DNA from: Pseudoalteromonas spongiae UST010723-006
GTDB taxonomy: Bacteria > Pseudomonadota > Gammaproteobacteria > Enterobacterales > Alteromonadaceae
Length of the DNA: 64,000 nt
NCBI RefSeq assembly: GCF_000238255.3
Contig: NZ_CP011039.1
Span: 1,103,001-1,167,000, forward strand
Reading direction: 5' to 3'
The translations under genes and the position numbers were made by a program. Numbering within the stretch: position 1 is the stretch's first letter; each line of letters begins with the position of its first letter. Shown here one piece after another: positions 54,470 to 63,776 of the stretch. The notes under the pieces were generated by a model, which saw only the letters and a program-made list of their open reading frames with translations, was not told the origin of the DNA and made no database searches.

Positions 54470-57400
54470 ATGGTTAGGTGGTTTAAGAAAGAAGGGAATA
54501 GTGTTAAAAGGATATGGAACATCTTTCTTATTCCATTTAAAGCGTCATATGGTCACTTCAAAGAGGTTCAAGATTATTTTGTAATAGCGATAGACGCTAT
54601 TAAATCTAGAAGAGCCGTATCAACCTATAAAGGGATTGTTTCACCATTATCTCCAAGTTGTAATGACCCTGATATATTAAAATCGCACATTCATGAAGCA
54701 GGTAACCTCAAAGCCGCGTTAGATAATGTTGAAGGAAACATTAAAAATATTGCTGTTTCTGGTCCTTATGGGGCTGGTAAGAGTACTTTTATATCTACAT
54801 TCGAAAGGTATAACTGTAAATATAAGTACTTGAATATTTCATTAGCGACATTTCTCGATAGTCATATTTCTACAAAAAAAGGTGATCTTTGTTCGATTGA
54901 TAATAAAGAAATCGAAGAATCAATTGTTCAACATATCCTTTATAAAGAACATCCATCGAAATTACCTGCATCAAGCTATAAAAGGATACCGTTAGCACAT
55001 TTTTCTAATCGCATTGCATTTTCGATAGCGAGCTTATTGACTTTGTTTGGAGGCTCATTTTTATATTTTAAAAATGCCGAGAAGCCACCAAAGTTAGTCG
55101 AAAGTTTGATTGAAATTATTCAACGAGAGTTACCAGATGCAACGTTTATATTTGGTTTATTTCTTTGTTATGTAACCTACAAACTAATTTATTGGTTTAG
55201 TAGTATTGCGCTTACATTTGACTTTAGAAGGTTATTGAGAAAAGACGGAGCAATTGCTGTATCTGATGATGCCTCACCATTAAATCAACATTTAGATGAA
55301 ATTATATATTTCTTTTGTAAGACCAAATATTCAGTTGTCATTTTTGAAGATTTAGACCGCTTCAATAATGTAGCTATTTTCACTAAATTACGTGAAATAA
55401 ACCATTTAGTTAACCAATCTAAGTTAATAGTTCAAGATGTAAAGTTTATATATGCAATAAAAGATGAGTTACTCAGTGCTAAAGAAAGAACTAAGTTTTT
55501 TGATCTTATTATTCCAATCTTACCTGTGGTACACCCGAATAATGCGTTTGCTATTTTCAAAAAAGAGCTTTCAAAGATACAAATTAATGAAGGCACTTTA
55601 TATGACAATATTAGTGAGCAATTATTAAAAAATACTTCTCGATACATAGATGATATGAGAGTACTAAAGAACATTTGTAATGAATATGCCTCTTATACAC
55701 ATGCTTTAAATAGAACTATTAATTGCAATTTTGAGAAAATATTTGCAATGGTTGTTTTTAAGAATTTATGTCCAACTGAACACTCAAAATTACTTGAAGG
55801 TAAAGGCGCAGTAGCGAGATCTTTTGAAGCCTTAGACATTATCAAATCAATCAAACTTGCGACTTTGAAAAAAGAAATAGCTGCTTTAAAGGAAGCTTTG
55901 AAATGTAAGCAAGCTCAGGTGGTCCGCACTGAAGAAGATATCTTTCATCTATTTTGGAGCTACTTTTTACAAGGAAATAACATCTCCATTAATAACATTA
56001 GAGAAATAAGAATTGAAGGAACTCCTTTCCATGTGGATAAAATGCTTACTAAGGAATGTTTTCAACTATTGATGAATGATTCGCAGTTTCAAATTATTGG
56101 TCAAAATGGATATGAGATCACTAACTCATACAACTGTAAAGTTAAATACAGCAACTTAAAAAATGAAAAACTTAATTACGATGAATTACTAAAAAACTTA
56201 AGATTAGATCAAAATCAAACTAGGGCTAATATTGAAAATACTTTTGCCGAATCTCATTATATTAACTCTTTGAACTTAAAAGAATATTTGTCAAAATATG
56301 GAATCTCTGATTTCGTATCATTCGACCCGTCATCAGCTGACTTTCAGTGGCTAAATAGAAAGTCTTCAGATTCATTAGTAACTCTTTTCTTTTTAAATGA
56401 AGGCTATCTAGCGGAAGACTACCCTGAATATTTATCTGTTTTTGTAGAAGGGGCAATGACAGCATCTGATAAAAATAAAATTAATCAGATAAAAGCAGGG
56501 TTTCACCTAGAGCAAGACTATAAATTTAATAAGATTGATGCAGTTCTGGAAGAGTTTTCTGAAAGGGATGCCCGAAATATTGAATTTAACCACCAAATTA
56601 TTTTTGAACTAGCAAAGAAAATAATGATGGGAGTAGCCAATAATAATGAATCAGCTATTTGGAACTCATTATTAGAGAATATTCTTGATGATAAGTACGA
56701 GACAATAAACTTCATACTTAATCACCTTGATAAGAACCCCACCTCGGAGCTTCTTTTAGCGCTTCGCAAAACGGATTATGCAATACTAAACGAATTACTG
56801 GCACAAGATACAAACATTGAGTTACTCAAACTGGTTGTAGAGAATTTAGACAAAGAAGCAGTTTTTGAATCAATTGATGCAAATCATGACGAAACAATAC
56901 GCAAAATTTCTTGCATTTGCAGACTGTCAGAACTGATTACGAATTATAGTAATCTCTCTAAATTAAATTTTGCTGGAGCATTGTTTGGTAATTTACAAGT
57001 AGAAGGGAATTCTAAAGAGGATTTCTTACATATATTAAAGTCAGAAACCTATGAATTGAACTTACACATGGTTCAGGCAATTTTAGAGAAACTAACAGGT
57101 AACCCCTATAGTACTAATAATTTAGTAATAACGATCGATGAAATTTCTAGACTTTCAAATTCGGATAAAGATATCAAAATTTTACTTAGCCGAGTTAATA
57201 AGCCTAGAATTAAAGAGCAGTTTATTGTTGAAGAGTTATGCAGCCAACCAAATTATGGAGAGCCGTTAAATACTAAAATATCTCTAATAAATGAATTAAG
57301 TGAAGCAGCAGCTAAGACACTAATAGCTAATTGTAGAACAATAATAGATGACATCTTATCTATTGATAATAGAGTTTTATGGGCATTTATTTTCGAGTCT

Positions 57401-58336
57401 GGAAAGGTTAAAGCGACTTGGCAAAATGTATCTCATTATATTGAAAGTATTTACAAAACCTCGAATACACAAAACGTTAGTGAAGTTAATTTAGAAGCTT
57501 CACTAGCTTTTTTCCTTAAATTGGATGGTGTTCTTCAATCTTTAGAGCAAGATAAACAGTCATTGGCTTCGCTAAATACTGATTTTATCGTACGTAATAT
57601 ACTTAGCTATACTGAAATAGATTTGGATATTAAAAAGAGTATCTTATGCTTGTTTCCTGTTTCAAGCGCGTATTTAGAAATAGAAAAATTTAATGTCGAT
57701 AATGCTCTTTTGCTTATTGAAAGTCATATTCTAGAATACGCTACTGACATCGTAAATGAACTGATCTCTATGGGTGAGGTAAAAGCACTTAATACATATA
57801 TTGGTGATTTCCAATTAGACTATTTAAAAGATGGCGAAGCTCACTTGTTGCCAGTGGAAGTGTTTATTAACTTATTAACTTCTAGTAATGTAAAAACTCA
57901 GATAAAGCTAGGGTTTATTCAAGATACTATTCTGCCTTGCTGGGACAGATTTTCTTCTGAAGCTGACTTGAAAAAATGCTTTGCCGATATATTTGAAAGT
58001 TTTGAATTAGAACAACTATCAAATATACATATGCCTTATCAATTAATTTTGGACTTATGTGAACTTGATACATTATCTAAAGAACTAAAAACAAAGTTAG
58101 TCGCCTCTCAAATAAGCCAATTAGACTGGGAAGAGTTATCTACTCTTCTTAAATTACTAGATTCATTGAAATTTAATAGTTTCTTAAATGGTAAAGGGAG
58201 TATCTCGCTGAGCTTGAGTAATAAATATAATATTTCGTTGCTAAAAGAGCTGCATAATAAAGGTTATATTGGGAAGATTAAGCAAAATAGTCTTTTTGCA
58301 ACAGGCTATACTTTAAAATCTAAAATACCAAGTTGA
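54470..58336 (+). CDS. large YobI-family membrane-anchored P-loop NTPase
   Basis: A 1288-residue protein. Before the P-loop comes SPLSPSCNDPDILKSHIHEA; Walker A is GPYGAGKST (98-106), followed by KYLNISLATF. Two membrane helices (about 183-201 and 224-250) are inserted in the ATPase. Walker B is SVVIFEDLDRF (288-298), then IFTKLREINHLVNQS, VKFIYAIKDELL and ERTKFFDLIIPILPVVHPNN. These match the YobI-ATPase/KAP-like NTPase type. The remaining 900 residues are helical, probably a solenoid, with no recognised enzyme domain. KAP-type NTPases often occur in mobile elements and conflict systems. Function unknown. The coding sequence is very AT-rich. Confidence 0.8.
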   Translation: MVRWFKKEGNSVKRIWNIFLIPFKASYGHFKEVQDYFVIAIDAIKSRRAVSTYKGIVSPLSPSCNDPDILKSHIHEAGNLKAALDNVEGNIKNIAVSGPYGAGKSTFISTFERYNCKYKYLNISLATFLDSHISTKKGDLCSIDNKEIEESIVQHILYKEHPSKLPASSYKRIPLAHFSNRIAFSIASLLTLFGGSFLYFKNAEKPPKLVESLIEIIQRELPDATFIFGLFLCYVTYKLIYWFSSIALTFDFRRLLRKDGAIAVSDDASPLNQHLDEIIYFFCKTKYSVVIFEDLDRFNNVAIFTKLREINHLVNQSKLIVQDVKFIYAIKDELLSAKERTKFFDLIIPILPVVHPNNAFAIFKKELSKIQINEGTLYDNISEQLLKNTSRYIDDMRVLKNICNEYASYTHALNRTINCNFEKIFAMVVFKNLCPTEHSKLLEGKGAVARSFEALDIIKSIKLATLKKEIAALKEALKCKQAQVVRTEEDIFHLFWSYFLQGNNISINNIREIRIEGTPFHVDKMLTKECFQLLMNDSQFQIIGQNGYEITNSYNCKVKYSNLKNEKLNYDELLKNLRLDQNQTRANIENTFAESHYINSLNLKEYLSKYGISDFVSFDPSSADFQWLNRKSSDSLVTLFFLNEGYLAEDYPEYLSVFVEGAMTASDKNKINQIKAGFHLEQDYKFNKIDAVLEEFSERDARNIEFNHQIIFELAKKIMMGVANNNESAIWNSLLENILDDKYETINFILNHLDKNPTSELLLALRKTDYAILNELLAQDTNIELLKLVVENLDKEAVFESIDANHDETIRKISCICRLSELITNYSNLSKLNFAGALFGNLQVEGNSKEDFLHILKSETYELNLHMVQAILEKLTGNPYSTNNLVITIDEISRLSNSDKDIKILLSRVNKPRIKEQFIVEELCSQPNYGEPLNTKISLINELSEAAAKTLIANCRTIIDDILSIDNRVLWAFIFESGKVKATWQNVSHYIESIYKTSNTQNVSEVNLEASLAFFLKLDGVLQSLEQDKQSLASLNTDFIVRNILSYTEIDLDIKKSILCLFPVSSAYLEIEKFNVDNALLLIESHILEYATDIVNELISMGEVKALNTYIGDFQLDYLKDGEAHLLPVEVFINLLTSSNVKTQIKLGFIQDTILPCWDRFSSEADLKKCFADIFESFELEQLSNIHMPYQLILDLCELDTLSKELKTKLVASQISQLDWEELSTLLKLLDSLKFNSFLNGKGSISLSLSNKYNISLLKELHNKGYIGKIKQNSLFATGYTLKSKIPS

Positions 58337-58626
58337 ACTTCTTGTTAGTTAAAAGAGCTAAGTGAAGAGATCTATCGAGATTATGAAAACTATTCTTGGG
58401 CTTGTTACCTGTATAGTTGGAGGTATTTCAATTTTTTGCTACCTCCCCGTAATTTTTTAGCGATTGTTTATATTAATTAAAAAGCTTTTTAGTTATTGTT
58501 TGCTTTCGCAAACTAGTGTGACAACAAATTATTTAAATTACCGACTAGATATTGGTGGATTTATAAAAATTTAATAAATACATGTTGTTATGGCTTTTTT
58601 TGAGTGGAGGGGTACTCCAGTGGAGC

Positions 58627-58701
58627 GTTCGAATCCCTCCCTCTCCGCCATATTGATTTAAAGAAAACGCTTGAGTTTGTACTCAGGCGTTTTTTTATGC
58701 C
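58627..58701. repeat. direct repeat C: tRNA-Ser 3' end plus terminator (attR-like)
   Basis: 24 nt (58627-58650) are identical to the tRNA-Ser 3' end. They are followed by ATTTAAAGAAAACG and a terminator hairpin nearly identical to that after the tRNA. The 5' two thirds of a tRNA are missing, so it is not a functional gene. Confidence 0.85.
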
Positions 58702-59151
58702 TTCAGTTTACCTAAAAGCTTTTTTAGAGCGTGTGATATCAACCTTTTAAGAAAATGAGTCACGCTAGTGAGTTTGGCTTTACATAGCGGGCTGAAGTGG
58801 TTTAGGTCAAAACAATATGATGAGATTTTATTTTGTGAAAAGGTAAAAAACGTTATTGGTTTAGTCAGCTTTTTTATACAAACGGTACGGTGTAAAGTCT
58901 GCTGTTTGTTATAAATCTCTTGCGAACTAAACACAATAAAACGGCTAATAGTGTCGCCGAGAATTTTTCATTGGTAGCAGCAAGGTCATATGTCCGAATG
59001 GAATTAAAAATAAGTAACGCTAATTCCATTTGGGAATTGATATTCTTTTCTTATTCCTAAAAATAGCTAAAACACCGGACATTCGTCCTTTCATTTTTAA
59101 ATGTTTCAAAAATGTTAAATTAATCGTAAATCACTGTAAATAAACACTATT

Positions 59152-59169
59152 TTGTAATTGATTTGTCAC
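59152..59169 (+). promoter_or_regulatory. possible Pho box upstream of the extracellular nuclease
   Basis: TTGTAAT and TTGTCAC, two 7-mers similar to the PhoB half-site CTGTCAT, are separated by exactly 4 nt. A TAGCAT -10 candidate follows 9 nt later. This fits a phosphate-starvation promoter for a DNase that scavenges phosphate, but the match is imperfect. Confidence 0.35.
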
Positions 59170-59229
59170 TTTATATGCCTAGCATACGATGTTCCTTAGT
59201 CGGGTAAAACAAAATCGGGAACAATACTA

Positions 59230-61833
59230 ATGTTAAAGAAAACACTTTTGGCAAGCGCAATTGCCTTGGCAACAGCCAGTGCCAATGCGAATGTGGTCAT
59301 TTCGGAATACGTTGAAGGCGGCAGCTACAATAAAGCGGTTGAAGTTTATAATGCAGGCGATACCGCAGTTGATTTATCAACTTACGCACTAAACTTTTAT
59401 TTTAACGGTAAGACGGAAATTGGCCGTACGATAACGCTTGCTGGTGAGCTTGCACCTAACACTACTTATGTTGTTGCACATTCACGTGCAGCGGAAGCGT
59501 TAAAAGCAAAAGCGCAGCTTGATACTGATGGCAGTTGGTTTAACGGTGATGACGCGGTTACATTAACTAACAGCGACACTGTGGTTGATAGCTTAGGCCA
59601 AATTGGTGTCGATCCAGGTTCAGCTTGGGTAAGCGGCGATGTACGCACTCAAGACCGTTCGTTAGTTAGATTAGAATCTGTAAAATCTGGCCGTACAGAT
59701 GCGTATGCGGCGTTTGACGGCGAACTTGAATGGATGGCATTGCCAAAAGATGATTTTTCAAATGTGGGTAGCCACAACCAGCAAACAGAAGAGCCGGACC
59801 CAGTTGAATGCGGTGGTGATGCAACTCTTATTAGTGCTATCCAAGGGAATGGTGATGCGAGCTCGCGTGTTGGCGAAACAGTTGAAGTGCAAGCAGTTGT
59901 TACTGTAAGCCTGCAAGGTGATAATCAGTTAAAAGGCTTTTTCTTGCAAGAAGAGTCATTTGACCAAGACAGTGACTTAACCACATCAGAAGGTATTTTT
60001 GTTTATTACAACAAAACTGAAGTAGCACAAGGTGATGTTGTAAAACTACGTGCAAAAGTAGAAGAAAAATATGGGCAAACTCAACTTGCTTATGTTGGTG
60101 ATCTTAAAGTGTGTGGTACAGAAAGTTACAGCGCCACAGAAATAACACTACCAGCTGAAGGTGGCTTAGAAGCGTATGAAGGTATGCTTGTAAGTGTATC
60201 TAATGAGCTAGTTGTAAATGACACTTATGGTCTTTCACGCTATGGCGAGTTAAAACTTGGCACAGAACGTTTATTCCAAAGCACACAAGTTGCACTGCCT
60301 GGTGATGCTGCAAATGCAGTAGAGGCTGAAAACAAGCTTAAATCTATTACATTAGATGATGGTTCAAGCGCGCAAAACCCTGAGGTAATCCCATACCCAA
60401 CGCCAGAACTTGATGCTTACAATACATTGCGTTTAGGCGATAAAGTAAATGGCCTTACTGGTGTGCTTGGCTATGGCTATAGCCAGTACCGTATTCACCC
60501 AACAACAACACCAAACTTTATCCCTGAAAATGAGCGTAGCGAAGCGCCAGACGCTGTTGAAAACAGTAATTTACGAATTGCGAGCTTTAACGTACTTAAT
60601 TACTTCAATGGTGACGGCCAAGGCGGTGGTTTCCCAACGCCTCGTGGTGCAGACACTGCAGAAGAATTTGAACGTCAAAAAGCAAAAACAGTGAGTGCAA
60701 TTTTAGCGCTAGATGCAGATGTGATTGGTTTACTTGAAATGGAAAACGATGGTTTTTCTGATTTAAGTGCAATTGCTGATTTAGTTGCGTCTTTAAATGC
60801 CGCTCAAGCAAACGATACCTATGCCTTTGTTAATTTAAACACGGAACAGGTCGGTGGCGACGCAATTATGTCGGCGATTATTTATCGCAGTAACAAAGTG
60901 GCAGAAATAGGCACAGCTGCGTTCACTGAAGCAGTTCCGTTTGATTACGGAAACCGTCCACCAGTAATGCAAACCTTTACAGATAAGCTAACCAAAGAGA
61001 ATTTCTCTGTAGTGGTTACTCACTTACGTTCTAAAGGTAGCTGTAGTAAAGCGGAAGGTTTAGATACAGACCAAAAGGATGGTCAAGGTTGTTGGAACCA
61101 AACTCGCGTTAACGCAGTTAATAAACTGAATGAGTGGTTAGCGACTAATCCAACTACTGTAGCTGATGAAGATATGGTAATTCTTGGTGATATGAACGCG
61201 TATGGTGAAGAAGACCCAATCTATGCATTTGTTAACAATGGTTTTGTAAACATTAAAAAGCAACGCTTTGGTCATACACGTGATTACTCGTATGTATATC
61301 AAGGTCGCATTGGTAGTTTAGATCACGCATTTGCATCAAGCAGCATGTATGACAAAGTAGTTGGTATTCAAGATTGGCATATTAATGCTGACGAGCCAGT
61401 TTCACTTGACTACAACATGGAATATAAATCAGATAAGCACCTAGCAAGTTTATATGCTGGTCACGCTTATCGTGCATCTGATCACGACCCAATCGTAATT
61501 GACTTTGATACGCGCCCAGCGCCAACAGTTATTGAAGGTACATTTGAAAACCTATCTGGTTGGTTCTGGTGGGATCACCGTACTATTGAACTGCCAGCGG
61601 GTTTTGATACGTTAGAAGTGTCAATAGAAGGCGATGGTGAAGCAGATTTATATGTGCGCCACGGTAAACAGCCTAACTTCTTTAAATATGATTGTCGTCC
61701 ATATTTATGGGGCAGCAACGAAACATGTACGCTAGACAAACCTGAAGAGGGTAAGTGGTATTTCCGTCTGCGTGGTATTTTACCGTATGCAAATGTGACA
61801 CTGCGCTACAAAGCAACTAAGCAAAATTTCTAA
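59230..61833 (+). CDS. ExeM/NucH-family extracellular endonuclease with lamin-tail and PPC domains
   Basis: An 867-residue exported nuclease with a signal peptide (1-21, ANAN). A lamin-tail domain (about 21-170, NVVISEYVEGGSYNKAVEVYN) is followed by OB-fold-like regions (about 195-435). The endonuclease/exonuclease/phosphatase domain (about 447-760) has RIASFNVLNYFNG, GLLEMENDG, THLRSKG, GDMNAYG (Asp654, Asn656) and catalytic SDHDP (His752). A C-terminal pre-peptidase-type beta domain (about 770-867) replaces the GlyGly-CTERM anchor of some ExeM proteins. It probably degrades extracellular DNA for nutrients or biofilm release. Confidence 0.9.
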   Translation: MLKKTLLASAIALATASANANVVISEYVEGGSYNKAVEVYNAGDTAVDLSTYALNFYFNGKTEIGRTITLAGELAPNTTYVVAHSRAAEALKAKAQLDTDGSWFNGDDAVTLTNSDTVVDSLGQIGVDPGSAWVSGDVRTQDRSLVRLESVKSGRTDAYAAFDGELEWMALPKDDFSNVGSHNQQTEEPDPVECGGDATLISAIQGNGDASSRVGETVEVQAVVTVSLQGDNQLKGFFLQEESFDQDSDLTTSEGIFVYYNKTEVAQGDVVKLRAKVEEKYGQTQLAYVGDLKVCGTESYSATEITLPAEGGLEAYEGMLVSVSNELVVNDTYGLSRYGELKLGTERLFQSTQVALPGDAANAVEAENKLKSITLDDGSSAQNPEVIPYPTPELDAYNTLRLGDKVNGLTGVLGYGYSQYRIHPTTTPNFIPENERSEAPDAVENSNLRIASFNVLNYFNGDGQGGGFPTPRGADTAEEFERQKAKTVSAILALDADVIGLLEMENDGFSDLSAIADLVASLNAAQANDTYAFVNLNTEQVGGDAIMSAIIYRSNKVAEIGTAAFTEAVPFDYGNRPPVMQTFTDKLTKENFSVVVTHLRSKGSCSKAEGLDTDQKDGQGCWNQTRVNAVNKLNEWLATNPTTVADEDMVILGDMNAYGEEDPIYAFVNNGFVNIKKQRFGHTRDYSYVYQGRIGSLDHAFASSSMYDKVVGIQDWHINADEPVSLDYNMEYKSDKHLASLYAGHAYRASDHDPIVIDFDTRPAPTVIEGTFENLSGWFWWDHRTIELPAGFDTLEVSIEGDGEADLYVRHGKQPNFFKYDCRPYLWGSNETCTLDKPEEGKWYFRLRGILPYANVTLRYKATKQNF

Positions 61834-61850
61834 TTGTTACTCGTTGAACA

Positions 61851-61879
61851 AAAGAGCGGCATTTGCTGCTCTTTTTTTT
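61851..61879 (+). terminator. Rho-independent terminator after the nuclease gene
   Basis: Stem AAGAGCGGC / GCTGCTCTT (one bulge) followed by eight T. It lies 18 nt after the stop codon. Confidence 0.85.
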
Positions 61880-61923
61880 GCAATATGGTAGCGTGTACGC
61901 GATTTGATAATATCGGTTACGCT

Positions 61924-62880
61924 ATGCTAAATGACACTATTCAACAGCAAATATGCCAAACTCTTGGCAAGCCAAATATTCACCAAGTAGATACCTTCAA
62001 AACAGTTTGGAGTGGCTTTGGTGCACTGCATCGTATTTCGTTTGCTAAAAATGATGAATCGGTAGTAGTAAAATCCATTTGCAAGCCAACTGAAATACAC
62101 CACCCGAAGGGCTGGAATAGTGACTTTGCATCTGCTCGAAAGCTAAGCTCTTATCGCAATGAACAATATTTTTATCGCCACTACAGCAACAAACTAAATG
62201 TCGCTACGCCACAATTTTTAGGGTTACTGGCAGCTGATAATACGCAATATTTACTGCTCAGTGATTTAGCATCTGCAGGGTTTGAAGCCATAGCAGAAGA
62301 TGATATCTCAGCGGTTAAAGGGATTCTTGATTGGTTGGCGTGTTTTCATGCGCAAAATCTTAATGTCAGTGACAATAAGCTATGGCAGCAAGGCGGTTAT
62401 TGGCATCTTGCGACGCGTCCGGATGAGTTAAATGCAATGTCGCATACAGCGTTAAAAGCGGCAGCGCCAGCGTTAGATAATCAATTGCGGAGTTGTCCGT
62501 ATCAAACACTTATTCATGGCGATGCTAAAATTGCTAACTTTATGATGTCGCAAAATACCGTTGCAGGGTATGACTTTCAGTATGTTGGCAAAGGCATTGG
62601 TATACAAGACGTAATGTTGTTACTCAGTAGTGCATTTACCAGTGAGCAACTATATGCTGTTGAGCATGAGTTACTGAATTATTATCAAACGGCGTTTTTA
62701 AAGTATTGTGATGTGTTTGCTAAGCCGGGCGGTACGCAAATTTTATCGTGCTGGTTAGCACTTTATAGCATTGCGTGGGCGGACTTTGTGCGCTTTTTAG
62801 AGGGCTGGTCACCAAAACATTGGAAATTACATGAATATGCGTGGCATCACGCTAATAAGGCTTTAGCAAATATCTCGTAA
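61924..62880 (+). CDS. aminoglycoside/ecdysteroid-kinase-like phosphotransferase
   Basis: A 318-residue protein of the protein-kinase-like phosphotransferase superfamily. It has the catalytic loop LIHGDAKIANFM (His198, Asp200, Asn205) and the metal-binding DFQ of AGYDFQYVGKG. The WNSDFASARKLSSYRNEQYF segment resembles the ecdysteroid-kinase/DUF1679 group. The substrate is unknown; small alcohols such as choline or thiamine are typical of the superfamily. The frame is open to 61834, but that part lies across the exeM terminator, so the ATG at 61924 was chosen. No strong ribosome site is seen. Confidence 0.75.
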   Translation: MLNDTIQQQICQTLGKPNIHQVDTFKTVWSGFGALHRISFAKNDESVVVKSICKPTEIHHPKGWNSDFASARKLSSYRNEQYFYRHYSNKLNVATPQFLGLLAADNTQYLLLSDLASAGFEAIAEDDISAVKGILDWLACFHAQNLNVSDNKLWQQGGYWHLATRPDELNAMSHTALKAAAPALDNQLRSCPYQTLIHGDAKIANFMMSQNTVAGYDFQYVGKGIGIQDVMLLLSSAFTSEQLYAVEHELLNYYQTAFLKYCDVFAKPGGTQILSCWLALYSIAWADFVRFLEGWSPKHWKLHEYAWHHANKALANIS

Positions 62881-62909
62881 TAATTAACCTGAGAGCTGGC
62901 TAGCTATCG

Positions 62910-63776
62910 CTATTTCTGTATCTGATAAATTCGCTTCGCGTTAGCAAAACTGAGCTTTTGCCACAGTGCTTTATTAGGGCACAGGTCGTAATATTGTTGC
63001 CAAAGCGAGGCATAACTTGATGCCATTAAACAAATTGGAAAGTTACTGGCAAACATAACGCGGTTTTCGCCAAAATGTGTAACTAGTGTGGTCAACACCG
63101 TTTTTCTGAATGGTTCGTTTAATGGCAAATCTATCATTTCAAACCCAGAATACTTTATCGCGATATTATCAAAGCGTGCCAGGTTTTTGATTGCTGTGTG
63201 CCAATCATCAAACGATTCAGCTGTAACCAGACCTGCGTGATTTAACACAATATTTAAAGTGGGGCATGCTTTTGCTAAATCACATAAGCGCTTTGTGATA
63301 GGGTGTTGGTGAAGTTCAAACTGCGCCTCAAAGATTAACTGATGGCTTTCAAGCAGCGCAAAATTGCTTACGACTTCTGGCTTTAATAATCGCTCGGCAT
63401 CCGCACCTTCACTAATATCTCGAATGCCAACAAAAGTAGCATAGCGTGAAAAGTCCTGAATTTGCTCTTTAAAGGTATGTGGGTCTTGGTCAATTTGCGC
63501 ATAACTTATCGCACAATGCGCGCGTTTGTATTTTTGTTCTAAAAAGGCGATTTCGGCCGCGGGGTGAGTATTATTAAAACCCGCTTCAATATGCGCGTAG
63601 CCGTCAAGCTGAAAATGTACCGGTAGTTTTAAATCGGCTGGTGTGAAATTGCGTTGAATTAAACTAATTTTTGGCCAAGGGGGCAGTGCATTTTTGAGCC
63701 AAAAATAATCACCTTCATCTAAATCAAAAAGATGAAGGTGAGGGTCGAATATGGCGTTATTGCGCTGTGTATCCAC
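62910..63776 (-). CDS. amidohydrolase-family TIM-barrel hydrolase
   Basis: A 288-residue metal-dependent hydrolase from the GTG at 63776. It has the N-terminal HxH pair in IFDPHLHLFD (His13, His15), FVGIRDISEG, LNIVLNHAG and RVMFASNFPI, as in the amidohydrolase 2 group (which includes lactonases such as L-fucono-1,5-lactonase). The first open codon (63836) lies inside the upstream dehydrogenase gene; GTG 63776 has AGG 9 nt upstream. It overlaps the SDR gene by 20 nt, so hydrolase and dehydrogenase form an operon, probably for sugar-acid or lactone catabolism. The substrate is not determined. Confidence 0.78.
   Translation of the reverse strand: MDTQRNNAIFDPHLHLFDLDEGDYFWLKNALPPWPKISLIQRNFTPADLKLPVHFQLDGYAHIEAGFNNTHPAAEIAFLEQKYKRAHCAISYAQIDQDPHTFKEQIQDFSRYATFVGIRDISEGADAERLLKPEVVSNFALLESHQLIFEAQFELHQHPITKRLCDLAKACPTLNIVLNHAGLVTAESFDDWHTAIKNLARFDNIAIKYSGFEMIDLPLNEPFRKTVLTTLVTHFGENRVMFASNFPICLMASSYASLWQQYYDLCPNKALWQKLSFANAKRIYQIQK

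Larger units (their letters stand above)
58337..59229. other. intergenic region: island end and exeM leader
   Basis: It holds a probable terminator for the NTPase gene, GGAGGTA/TACCTCC (58419-58446) followed by ATTTTTT. Overlapping it is a small ORF, 58362-58460 from GTG (or ATG 58383), for a hydrophobic peptide with ILGLVTCIVGGISIFCYLPV; it may be chance. Repeat C follows at 58627. After that nothing is seen until the Pho-box-like site near 59152. Confidence 0.5.

Noticed and set aside
58695..58934. 79-codon minus-strand frame after repeat C
   Set aside because: No ribosome site, no recognisable protein pattern, and it sits in AT-rich intergenic sequence.
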